Below are positions 46,841-54,292 of a stretch of DNA of 64,000 nucleotides, piece by piece (within the stretch, counting starts at the first letter, position 1; each line of letters opens with the position of its first letter). The stretch is from assembly GCF_020171725.1 (NCBI RefSeq), contig NZ_JAIVAJ010000005.1:408480-472479 (forward strand), in the 5' to 3' direction. The stretch comes from Halobacillus litoralis. GTDB lineage: Bacteria; Bacillota; Bacilli; Bacillales; Halobacillaceae. The notes below the pieces were generated by a model. The model was not told where the DNA came from, did no database searches, and worked only from the letters and a program-made list of their open reading frames with translations. A program made the position numbers and the translations under genes.

Positions 46841-46855
46841 ATGAAAGCGCTTAAA
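46841..46855 (-). promoter_or_regulatory. Candidate CcpA cre site upstream of putB
   Basis: ATGAAAGCGCTTAAA fits the cre consensus WTGNAANCGNWWNCA with one mismatch and lies about 90 bases before the putB start, in the divergent gap between putB and des. It suggests carbon catabolite repression of proline use; not tested. Confidence 0.45.
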
Positions 46856-46985
46856 TGCAACGTGCGTTACACACAAAGATCGGGCATAAGTTTTATAGTT
46901 TTAACACAATAGACAAGTTCACCCCAAATGTGTAACGGTCTCCAAGGCGACTCCTAACATTTTTTCCTTTCGTACCCAGCAGACT

Positions 46986-47052
46986 ATGACAACTGTCATA
47001 CTCATATCCTGACGTTTGTGTCTTATAACATGACAAGGGTTTCGGCTATGAT
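46986..47052 (+). promoter_or_regulatory. des promoter with a perfect 14-bp palindrome, candidate DesR operator
   Basis: ATGACAACTGTCAT (46986-46999) is a perfect inverted repeat. About 47 bases further lies a -10 hexamer TATGAT (47047-47052) with no good -35, then AAGGAG and the des ATG. Further TGAC/TGTC half-sites fall between. In Bacillus subtilis phosphorylated DesR binds two sites upstream of the des -35; the position here (about 60-73 bases before the expected start) matches that plan. Confidence 0.55.
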
Positions 47053-47088
47053 AAGGATACATTGAACGTTAGTGAAGGAGTCATTAAC

Positions 47089-48138
47089 ATGAATAAAGAG
47101 AAAACCAAACAATTAAAGAAAAGTGTTGCAAACTACGCTAAACCCGATACGTCTGCCGGAGTCCGTCAGCTCGTCAATACGGTCCTGCCTCTGATCGCCC
47201 TATGGTCCCTTGCCTATATCAGCCTTTCATGGTCTGTATGGCTGACCGTTGCAATCGCTGCCATTACAGGTGGCTTCGTTGTGAGATTGTTCATCATTTT
47301 CCATGACTGCACCCACCAATCCTTTTTGAAAAGTAATAAAGCGAACCGGATCATCGGAACCATTACCGGAATACTGACGCTGTTCCCATTTGAAAAATGG
47401 AAGCGCGCGCACTCGATTCACCATGCGACAAGCGGAAACCTGGATAAGCGTGGTACAGGAGACATTTGGATCATGACCGTCGAGGAATACGCCAAAGCTC
47501 CACTGCGTACGCGCCTATTGTACCGCCTTTACCGCAACCCCGTTGTCATGTTCGGATTCGGACCTCTCTATCTATTCCTTGTCTCCAACCGCTTCAACCG
47601 AAAAGGAGCGAAAGGAAGAGAGCGTACCAACACGCACATCACGAATGTCAGCGTCGTTGTGTTGTATGCCTTGATCATTGCCCTTGTTGGATGGAAAGCC
47701 TTCTTGATCATTCAGCTTCCGATCCTTTATGTATCAGGTGTCCTTGGCATTTGGTTGTTCTATGTCCAGCACCAATTCGAGGATTCTTACTTTGAAGAGG
47801 AATCCGATTGGGACTTCGTCAAGGCAGCCGTCGATGGAAGTTCCTATTATAAGCTTCCACGTGTTCTTCAGTGGATCTCAGGAAACATCGGTTTCCACCA
47901 TGTGCACCACTTGAGTCCACGTGTGCCGAACTATCACTTGGAAAAGGCTCATGAGGAAACGCCGCCGCTTAAGCATGCGACGACGATTACGTTGAAGACG
48001 AGTCTTGAATCGATCCGCTTCCGCCTCTATGACCAGAAGGCGAAGACGTTTGTTACGTTCAGAGAAGCGAAATCAAGAATTAAGAAATACCGGATTTCCC
48101 TGCCTCAGAACCGTCAGCCAAGTTTACAGGATAAGTAA
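47089..48138 (+). CDS. des: Acyl-lipid delta-5-type fatty acid desaturase
   Basis: A 349-residue membrane desaturase with three histidine boxes that bind the di-iron centre: HDCTH (72-76), HSIHH (108-112) and HVHH near 275. Four or so membrane helices separate them. It puts double bonds into existing membrane lipids to restore fluidity in the cold. The two-component pair DesK/DesR follows immediately, as in Bacillus. The ATG at 47089 has AAGGAG 8 bases upstream; the longer start at 47062 is rejected. Confidence 0.93.
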   Translation: MNKEKTKQLKKSVANYAKPDTSAGVRQLVNTVLPLIALWSLAYISLSWSVWLTVAIAAITGGFVVRLFIIFHDCTHQSFLKSNKANRIIGTITGILTLFPFEKWKRAHSIHHATSGNLDKRGTGDIWIMTVEEYAKAPLRTRLLYRLYRNPVVMFGFGPLYLFLVSNRFNRKGAKGRERTNTHITNVSVVVLYALIIALVGWKAFLIIQLPILYVSGVLGIWLFYVQHQFEDSYFEEESDWDFVKAAVDGSSYYKLPRVLQWISGNIGFHHVHHLSPRVPNYHLEKAHEETPPLKHATTITLKTSLESIRFRLYDQKAKTFVTFREAKSRIKKYRISLPQNRQPSLQDK

Positions 48139-48144
48139 TTTCAT

Positions 48145-48176
48145 GACAGCCTATCCGTATCGGATGGGCTGTTTTA
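48145..48176 (+). terminator. Terminator between des and desK
   Basis: ACAGCCTATCC and GGATGGGCTGT form an 11-base imperfect stem followed by TTTT. It separates strongly induced des from the constitutive desK-desR pair. Confidence 0.8.
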
Positions 48177-48215
48177 TCGTTATAATAGAAGTAATCGTCA
48201 AAGGAGGCTTTTGGG

Positions 48216-49352
48216 ATGCAAAAGTGGTATCATATCATTCCTAAAAATACGGGGCTGTCCAGTTATGTCTGGATCATATTTTGTTTGCTGCCGTTTCTAT
48301 TTATTTTCAGATCTTCTTCTATGTATGAGGTCGCCTTTGGCATCATCATGACGTTGATCTTTTTCCTATCCTACCGATTATCCTTCGTTTCGAACAGTGG
48401 TTGGATTTACTTATGGGTGAGCGTAGAGATGGCCATCAGCCTCGTCATGACACTGTTTTTCGGTTATGTTTATTTCGCTTTATTCATTGCGTTCTTTATC
48501 GGAAACGTCCGACACTTCGGAGGGTTTCTTTCTTTATATATTGTTCATTTAACAACGACACTGATTGCTGTGACGACGACGCTGATTACAGAAATCGAAG
48601 CGCTCTTCCCGCAGCTCCCTTTTATTATCATCACGATTATCGGCGTGATCCTTCTTCCATTCACAGTCCGGTACCGCAACCAGCAGCAGAAGCTGGAAGG
48701 GGAATTGGAAAATGCGAATGAGCGGATTTCCCAGCTGATGGTCCTTGAAGAAAGAGAGAGGATTGCGAGAGACTTACACGATACCCTTGGTCAAAAGCTG
48801 TCCATGATCGGCCTTAAAGGCGAGCTTGCTGGAAAATTGGTTTCTAAAAACCCGGACCGGGCGATAACGGAAATCGATGATATCCAGCAAACCGCACGAA
48901 CTGCACTGAAGGAAGTCCGGGACATGGTCTCGAATATGAGAGGGAATAAACTCGAAGACGAACTGATCCGCGTCCAGCAGATCATCGAAGCCGCTGAGAT
49001 GGAATATTCGATGGATGGGGATCCTTCGCTTAAGAATACCCCTCTTCTCGTGGAAAATGTGCTGAGCATGTGCCTGAAAGAAGCGGCGACGAATATTGTG
49101 AAGCACAGCCAGGCCACGCACTGCCACGTCTCGATTTCCCAGTATCCGACGGAAATTCTTGTCTCGATTGAAGATAACGGAACCGGAATGCCGGAGAATA
49201 TCGAACCGTTCCAAGGACATGGATTACAGGGCATACGCGAACGCCTCGAGTTCGTGAACGGACACCTTACGATTGAGAGTGAAAAAGGGACGACCTTGAT
49301 TCTGCACGTTCCGAACGTGATCAAACATGTAGAAAAGGAGGACTATTCATGA
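48216..49352 (+). CDS. desK: Thermosensor histidine kinase DesK
   Basis: A 378-residue kinase with about five N-terminal membrane helices (residues 16-150) that sense bilayer thickness, a two-helix dimerisation segment with the phosphorylated His188 in ARDLHDTLGQKL, and an HATPase domain (EAATNIVKHS, VSIEDNGTGMP, GHGLQGIRERL). The histidine has the same number as in Bacillus subtilis DesK. In the cold it phosphorylates DesR. AAAGGAGG stands 8 bases before the ATG. Confidence 0.95.
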   Translation: MQKWYHIIPKNTGLSSYVWIIFCLLPFLFIFRSSSMYEVAFGIIMTLIFFLSYRLSFVSNSGWIYLWVSVEMAISLVMTLFFGYVYFALFIAFFIGNVRHFGGFLSLYIVHLTTTLIAVTTTLITEIEALFPQLPFIIITIIGVILLPFTVRYRNQQQKLEGELENANERISQLMVLEERERIARDLHDTLGQKLSMIGLKGELAGKLVSKNPDRAITEIDDIQQTARTALKEVRDMVSNMRGNKLEDELIRVQQIIEAAEMEYSMDGDPSLKNTPLLVENVLSMCLKEAATNIVKHSQATHCHVSISQYPTEILVSIEDNGTGMPENIEPFQGHGLQGIRERLEFVNGHLTIESEKGTTLILHVPNVIKHVEKEDYS

Positions 49353-49945
49353 TTCGCATTGTCATAGCCGAAGACCAGCGCATGCTGCTCGGTGCATTGG
49401 GAGCGCTGCTTGATCTAGAAGATGGAATGGAAGTCGTCGGCCAGGCCCGCAATGGTCAGGAAGCCGTCGAACTTGTGCATAAGGAGAAGCCAGACGTTTG
49501 TATCATGGACATCGAGATGCCTGTACAGGACGGGTTGGATGCAGCAGAATCCTTGAAGCACGAGCCATGTAAAATCATCATTCTAACGACATTTGCCCGC
49601 CCGGGTTATTTTGAAAGAGCCCGAAAAGCAGGCGTAAGCGGCTATTTATTGAAGGACAGCCCGAGTGAAGAGCTGGCTTCTGCCATCAAGAAGATCATGG
49701 ATGGTCAGCGTATTTTCTCCCCGGAGCTGGTAGACCTGGCTTTCACACAGCCGAACCCACTCACTGAGCGCGAACGCCAAGTCGCCCGATTGATTGCAGA
49801 AGGGAAAAATACGAAGCAGATCTCGAAAGAGCTTTTCATCACGACAGGAACCGTCCGGAACTATGTATCGGTCATCCTGGATAAGTTGGAGGTCACGAAC
49901 CGAATCGAAGCCATCTCCCGCCTGCAGGACGAAGGCTGGTTGTAA
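49349..49945 (+). CDS. desR: Response regulator DesR
   Basis: A 198-residue NarL/FixJ-type regulator: receiver domain with Asp54 in CIMDIEMPVQ (same position as in Bacillus DesR) and a LuxR-type helix-turn-helix (LTERERQVARLIAEGKNT, TGTVRNYVSVILDKL). Its start overlaps the desK stop (ATGA), so the two are translationally coupled. It activates des transcription when phosphorylated. Confidence 0.95.
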   Translation: MIRIVIAEDQRMLLGALGALLDLEDGMEVVGQARNGQEAVELVHKEKPDVCIMDIEMPVQDGLDAAESLKHEPCKIIILTTFARPGYFERARKAGVSGYLLKDSPSEELASAIKKIMDGQRIFSPELVDLAFTQPNPLTERERQVARLIAEGKNTKQISKELFITTGTVRNYVSVILDKLEVTNRIEAISRLQDEGWL

Positions 49946-50055
49946 TCCTTTCTATCCTCCTTTTTCGTGAACCGACCACCGAACCTTCCTACGTTTTTCC
50001 TATAATAAAATAGGGAATAAAAAGGGCACCAACGTAGAAAGTGAGCTGGTACGCG

Positions 50056-50391
50056 ATGAAAAAATACAACAAGCTGGTGCGCGATAAGATTCCCGATATC
50101 ATGGGGACGCTCGGTAAAACGTTCAACACCCGCACCTTGGATGAACCAGAATACGTAGAATCATTACGGAACAAACTCCAGGAAGAAGCCCGAGAATATT
50201 TGAATGCGGATAATGACCAGGATGCCTTAAAGGAAATGGCGGACATGCTGGAAGTCATGCATGCCCTTGTCCAAACGCACCATGCCACCTTTGAAGAGCT
50301 TGAGCTGATCCGCCAGCATAAGCGGAATGAACGGGGTGCGTTTAAGAAGAGGGTCTACCTAATGGATGTAGAAGAAGATAAAAATGCTTGA
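50056..50391 (+). CDS. MazG-like nucleoside triphosphate pyrophosphohydrolase family protein
   Basis: A 111-residue all-helical protein beginning KKYNKLVRDKIPDIM, a hallmark of a small MazG/PRA-PH-like family, with the metal-binding pattern LQEEAREYL and EMADMLEVMHALV. Such enzymes cleave NTPs to NMP and pyrophosphate for housekeeping; the substrate is unknown. The ATG at 50056 is chosen over GTG 50041, which has no ribosome site. A TATAAT occurs 50 bases upstream. Confidence 0.82.
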   Translation: MKKYNKLVRDKIPDIMGTLGKTFNTRTLDEPEYVESLRNKLQEEAREYLNADNDQDALKEMADMLEVMHALVQTHHATFEELELIRQHKRNERGAFKKRVYLMDVEEDKNA

Positions 50392-50395
50392 TGAG

Positions 50396-50434
50396 AACGC
50401 CTTCCCCGCATCGGGCAAGGCGTTTATTCGTTTT
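50396..50434 (+). terminator. Terminator after the MazG-like gene
   Basis: AACGCCTT.CCCC pairs with CGGG.CAAGGCGTT, followed by a T-rich tract. Its arms are very similar to those of the ilvE terminator on the other side of the repeat array. Confidence 0.75.
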
Positions 50435-50471
50435 ACCTGAGGATCGGTTGTGGATTCGGACAGTGTGGCCC

Positions 50472-50894
50472 TCTGCGCATTACTTGGTTATTGGGACTGT
50501 GTGCACTCCTCTTGTGCCGTACCCTGTCCCATTTATCTCTTATCAGGACTACGAACACCTCCCTCGTTCCGCTCACTGTCCCATTTATCTCTTATCAGGA
50601 CTACCAACACCTCCCTCGTTCCGCTCACTGTCCCATTTATCTCTTATCGGGACTATGAACACCTCCCCGGTTCCGCTCACTGTCCCATTTAACTCTTATC
50701 GGGACTACCAACACCTCCCTCGTTCCGCTCACTGTCCCATTTATCTCTTATCGGGACTATGAACACCTCCCCGGTTCCGCTCACTGTCCCATTTAACTCT
50801 TATCGGGACTACCAACACCTCCCTCGTTCCGCTCACTGTCCCATATATCTTTTATCGGGACTACCAACACCTCCCTGTACCACTCCATGTCCCA
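50472..50894. repeat. 52-bp tandem repeat (about 8 copies)
   Basis: CTGTCCC recurs at 50524, 50576, 50628, 50680, 50732, 50784 and 50836, an exact 52-base period, with degenerate units at both ends. Each unit contains GTCCC-N14-GGGAC, an internal dyad, plus an ACACCTCCCTCGTTCCGCTC segment. Two sub-types alternate in the centre (TATCTC versus AACTC, CTCGTT versus CCGGTT). The three forward reading frames rotate from unit to unit because 52 is not divisible by three, so no protein is encoded. It fills the 570-base gap between the MazG-like gene and ilvE. Confidence 0.92.
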
Positions 50895-50923
50895 ATCTAA
50901 ATCTCTCACCCTTTTTCACTAAG

Positions 50924-50957
50924 AAAAAACGCCCTACCCTTTACCGGGCAAGGCGTC
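50924..50957 (-). terminator. Terminator of ilvE
   Basis: ACGCCTTGCCC pairs with GGGTAGGGCGT on the minus strand, followed by TTTTTTC, five bases after the stop. Confidence 0.85.
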
Positions 50958-50961
50958 TTTA

Positions 50962-52032
50962 CTAGATTTGAATCGTCCAATCTTCTGTATCCTCAATGTG
51001 TCCGCGTTGAATGCCTGTGATCGTGTCATAAAGCTTCTGAGAAAGCTCACCGATTTCACCGTCATTGATGTCCATCTTCTGCCCGGACCAGTTCAACTGA
51101 CCGACGGGTGAGATGACCGCTGCGGTACCGGTTCCGAAGACCTCTTCAAGCTTCCCGCTCTGATGCGCTTCATAGACTTCTTCTATTGAAATCTTACGCT
51201 CTGTCACAGGAATCTCCCATTTTTTCAGAAGCTCGATGATCGACATACGCGTGATTCCCTTTAAAATACTTCCGCTCAGGGCAGGGGTCACAATTTCACC
51301 ATCAATTTTGAAAAAGATGTTCATGCTTCCGACTTCTTCAATGTAGCGCTTTTCAATTCCATCCAGCCACAGAACGTCTGCCAGTCCTTCACCATAAGCT
51401 TTCGCCTGCGCTTGATAAGCGGAAGAATAGTTTCCGGCTGTTTTCGCCATGCCAGTTCCACCTTTGACCGCTCTGGTAAACTGCTGTTCGACGTTGATCT
51501 GTACAGGCTTCAGGCCGCCTTTGAAATAAGGTCCGACCGGCGCGAGAATGACCATCAGCTTGTACGACTTCGACGGAGCGACAGCAAGGCTTGGTTCTGT
51601 TGCGATGATAAATGGTCGAATGTATAAGGACGTACCTTCGAAATCAGGAACCCATTCCTGCTCCAGACGAATCAACTCGATCAAGTGGTCCATCACACTT
51701 TCCTCGTCGATTGGAGGAATGCTCAGTCGCTCACTGGACTTGTTCAATCGCTTCAAGTTTTGATCGGGTCTGAAAAGAAGGATGCGGTCATCTTCCGTCC
51801 GATACGCTTTCATTCCTTCGAACACGGTCTGTCCATAATGAAAGATCATCGCCGCAGGGTCGAGTGTCAGTGGCTCATACGGTACGATCCGCGGCTCGTG
51901 CCACCCTTTGCCTTCTTGGTAATCCATCACAAACATGTGATCTGTGAACGTTTTACCAAACGCAATGTCCTTCGATTGTGGCTTCGGCTTTTTATCTGGA
52001 TTCTTCACAATAGTAATCGTTGATGAACTCAT
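50962..52032 (-). CDS. ilvE: Branched-chain amino acid aminotransferase
   Basis: A 356-residue fold-type IV aminotransferase of the bacillus YbgE/YwaA type. Marks: HYGQTVFEGMKAYRT, the pyridoxal-phosphate lysine region GGTGMAKTAGNYSSAYQ, VLWLDG, IEEVGSMNIFF and FGTGTAAVISPVG. It exchanges amino groups between glutamate and the keto acids of Leu, Ile and Val. The ATG has GGGGAG 9 bases upstream. Single-gene unit, not in an ilv operon. Confidence 0.94.
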   Translation of the reverse strand: MSSSTITIVKNPDKKPKPQSKDIAFGKTFTDHMFVMDYQEGKGWHEPRIVPYEPLTLDPAAMIFHYGQTVFEGMKAYRTEDDRILLFRPDQNLKRLNKSSERLSIPPIDEESVMDHLIELIRLEQEWVPDFEGTSLYIRPFIIATEPSLAVAPSKSYKLMVILAPVGPYFKGGLKPVQINVEQQFTRAVKGGTGMAKTAGNYSSAYQAQAKAYGEGLADVLWLDGIEKRYIEEVGSMNIFFKIDGEIVTPALSGSILKGITRMSIIELLKKWEIPVTERKISIEEVYEAHQSGKLEEVFGTGTAAVISPVGQLNWSGQKMDINDGEIGELSQKLYDTITGIQRGHIEDTEDWTIQI

Positions 52033-52196
52033 CCGCTCAAACTCCCCTTTTCACACGCTTTAACAAAGCAAAGCGTCATCGTGTTTTATATTACATTGTA
52101 AAAGGATAACCCGAAAAAGAAAAGGCTTTTGACCAAATTTTCAAAAAACATAACAAATGAATCGTTAACACGATGACAGCAAGAGCGATTCACAAG

Positions 52197-52242
52197 AAAA
52201 CCCGAGAGACGCACTTGATTTACGTTTACGTCTCTCGGGTTC
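52197..52242 (-). terminator. Terminator of the oligosaccharide uptake operon
   Basis: AACCCGAGAGACG and CGTCTCTCGGGTT form a perfect 13-base stem with a 19-base loop, followed by TTTTC on the minus strand. Confidence 0.85.
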
Positions 52243-52260
52243 TATGGTTGTGTCACTGAC

Positions 52261-52374
52261 TTACATCTTGAATCGTGCATACACATCATGCGGTGATACC
52301 AGAGGTTCCGATCCCTTTTGGCAGAGGTGTTTCTCCAACGACGGCACACTCAAGTTGTAAGAACCGACGTCCAA
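52261..52374 (-). CDS. Short reading frame (37 codons) at the end of the sugar operon, possible gene remnant
   Basis: A TTG at 52372-52374 lies 10 bases after the GGGAGG that encodes the last residues of the upstream permease, and opens a 37-codon frame containing DVGSYNLSVPSLEKHL and SPHDVYARFKM. It ends 19 bases before the operon terminator. The composition is like normal protein, not spacer DNA. It may be a real small protein or the C-terminal fragment of a lost gene. I do not recognise it. Confidence 0.4.
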   Translation of the reverse strand: MDVGSYNLSVPSLEKHLCQKGSEPLVSPHDVYARFKM

Positions 52375-52377
52375 GTT

Positions 52378-53199
52378 CTATTTTCCTCCCGTAAACGTAA
52401 CCCCTTTGATGAAGTAACGATTAAAGAAGGCGTATATGAGCAGCGACGGAATCGTCATGAGCGTCGAAGCAGCCATGATCAAGTTCCAAAAGCTGATATA
52501 CTGCCCTTTGAAGGAGTTCAAGCCGAGCGTCAGTGTAAACATCTCTTCAGAAGACATGATAACGAGCGGTCTCATGAAATCATTCCAAGATGACATGAAG
52601 ATGAACACAGCCTGTGCCGCTAGCGCTGGTTTCGCAAGGGGCATAACGATTTTGAAAAAGGTCCCCATCCGGCTCAGGCCGTCCATCTGTGCGGCTTCCT
52701 CAAGCTCTTTCGGGAAGTTCAGGAAGAACTGTCTCATCATAAAGATGAACGTTGCGTTGACCATACCCGGGATGATGAGGCCTTGATACGTATCGAGCCA
52801 TCCGAAAGCTTTTAGAATCAAGTAACTCGGAATAAGCGTAACTTGAAACGGAATCATCAGGACGACAAGGATCAGGAAGAAACAGAATTTACGTCCGGCG
52901 AACTTGACTCTGGCAAGCGCATAGCCGGCCATCGAGTTAAAGATGATGTTCAGTCCAACCATGCAGACAGTAATGAAGATCGAGTTGAACATCCAGCGTA
53001 AAAACAGAGGCTCTCTAGAGAAAATTTCTGCATAGTTATTGAACGTGAAGTTTTCCGGAAAGAATGTGATGCCTGATACGATCTCCGATAGAGGCTTGAA
53101 GGAAGATAGAATCGCCCATAAGAACGGGATAAAGGTCACCACAGCATAGATAATCAACACGCCATACACGACGGGTTTTGTTATTGTTCTTTTCTTCAT
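52378..53199 (-). CDS. Carbohydrate ABC transporter permease (MalG type)
   Basis: A 273-residue permease with six membrane helices and the EAA loop EEAAQMDGLSRMGTFFKIVMP that contacts the ATPase. Length and start are typical of MalG/CUT1 permeases. It starts 12 bases after its partner permease. With the binding protein it imports an oligosaccharide. No ATPase gene is in the operon, so a shared MsmX-type ATPase elsewhere is likely. Confidence 0.93.
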   Translation of the reverse strand: MKKRTITKPVVYGVLIIYAVVTFIPFLWAILSSFKPLSEIVSGITFFPENFTFNNYAEIFSREPLFLRWMFNSIFITVCMVGLNIIFNSMAGYALARVKFAGRKFCFFLILVVLMIPFQVTLIPSYLILKAFGWLDTYQGLIIPGMVNATFIFMMRQFFLNFPKELEEAAQMDGLSRMGTFFKIVMPLAKPALAAQAVFIFMSSWNDFMRPLVIMSSEEMFTLTLGLNSFKGQYISFWNLIMAASTLMTIPSLLIYAFFNRYFIKGVTFTGGK

Positions 53200-53211
53200 T
53201 CTTCTTCCCTC

Positions 53212-54189
53212 CTAGTCATGAAGTTTTTCCTCACCGAAGAATTTCTTCTGGATGATGGTGACGATCATGATGATGAAGGCCAGTACGACAGCGAGTGCTG
53301 AGGCGTAGCCCATATCAAGCGATTTGAATGCATATTGATAGATTAAGAGTACAACGGTCAAGGTCGAGTTGTTCGGTCCTCCGGAACCACCAGAGAAGAT
53401 ATACGACTGGTCAAACAGCTGGAAGGTTCCGATGACACCCATGACGACTACGAAAAACGTAACGGGCTTCAGAATCGGCACTGTGATGAAGATGAATTTC
53501 TGCCACCAGTTTGCGCCATCGATAGTCGCCGCTTCATAAACCGAATCAGATATGTCCTGCATGGCAGCCAGGTAGATGACCATGAAGAAAGGTGCTGTCG
53601 CCCAGATGTTCATGATCATGATCGATTTCAAGGCAATATCAGGGTCGGCCAGCCAGTTGTACGTCGGCAGGCTCAGAAACTTAAGAAAAGAGTTGATAAG
53701 TCCATCCGGGTTGTACATCCACATGAAAATGATGGTCAACACGGCAGATGACGTAACAGTCGGCAGGAAGAAAATGATACGAAACGCATTTTTCCCACGT
53801 ATGTTCGAGTTCAACGCCGCCGCGAGCAGCAACGCCAAACACGTCTGCACAGGCACAACGATCAGTACATACTCTGCTGTGTTTTTCAAAGCAATCAATG
53901 CTCTGGAGTCGTCAAATGTCCTTGTATAGTTCTCAAGGCCTATGAATTCGTAACCGATTCCGCCGAGAAGCTGTACATCATTAAAGGACAAATAAAAGGC
54001 ATAGAGAATCGGAATGACAACAAATACACCAATCGTAAAGATGGTCGGACTCATGAATAAGTAGCCTGATAGACCTTCTTTCCATCCTTTACTCATGTAC
54101 CGCTTCGGCTTCTGTTTTTTGTTCGGTTGTTTCGACTTTTTCGACTTGTCAGGTTCATGCGACGGGGTTTCTTTTCTAGCCGGTTCCAT
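53212..54189 (-). CDS. Carbohydrate ABC transporter permease (MalF type)
   Basis: A 325-residue permease with a basic, lysine-rich N-terminal tail of about 35 residues, then six membrane helices and the EAA loop (YEAATIDGANWWQKFIFITVP). It pairs with the MalG-type permease. AAAGAGGTG precedes the ATG by 5 bases. A 103-base gap with two hairpins separates it from the binding-protein gene. Confidence 0.93.
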   Translation of the reverse strand: MEPARKETPSHEPDKSKKSKQPNKKQKPKRYMSKGWKEGLSGYLFMSPTIFTIGVFVVIPILYAFYLSFNDVQLLGGIGYEFIGLENYTRTFDDSRALIALKNTAEYVLIVVPVQTCLALLLAAALNSNIRGKNAFRIIFFLPTVTSSAVLTIIFMWMYNPDGLINSFLKFLSLPTYNWLADPDIALKSIMIMNIWATAPFFMVIYLAAMQDISDSVYEAATIDGANWWQKFIFITVPILKPVTFFVVVMGVIGTFQLFDQSYIFSGGSGGPNNSTLTVVLLIYQYAFKSLDMGYASALAVVLAFIIMIVTIIQKKFFGEEKLHD

Positions 54190-54224
54190 ATCGACACCTC
54201 TTTCATTCTTGATGCATCCACTAA

Positions 54225-54275
54225 AAGGGGCTGACCCTTATATGGATGGGGAAGGAAGGGGCTGACCCCTCCCTT
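54225..54275 (-). other. Tandem hairpins between binding-protein and permease genes
   Basis: Two related dyads, each with a GGGTCAGCCCC core: 54252-54275 (10-base stem AAGGGAGGGG/CCCCTTCCTT, loop TCAG) and 54225-54239 (AAGGG/CCCTT-like). No long T run follows. In Mal-type operons such structures protect the binding-protein message and reduce permease expression; I infer the same here. Confidence 0.6.
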
Positions 54276-54292
54276 ATCATCCAATGACACGC

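Noticed and set aside
13043..50894. CRISPR array for either tandem repeat
   Set aside because: Units are contiguous with no unique spacers and no cas genes are in the window.
50388..50965. Overlapping repetitive protein frames after the MazG-like gene
   Set aside because: The same 52-bp unit is read in rotating frames and the DNA contains a terminator at its start; not coding.
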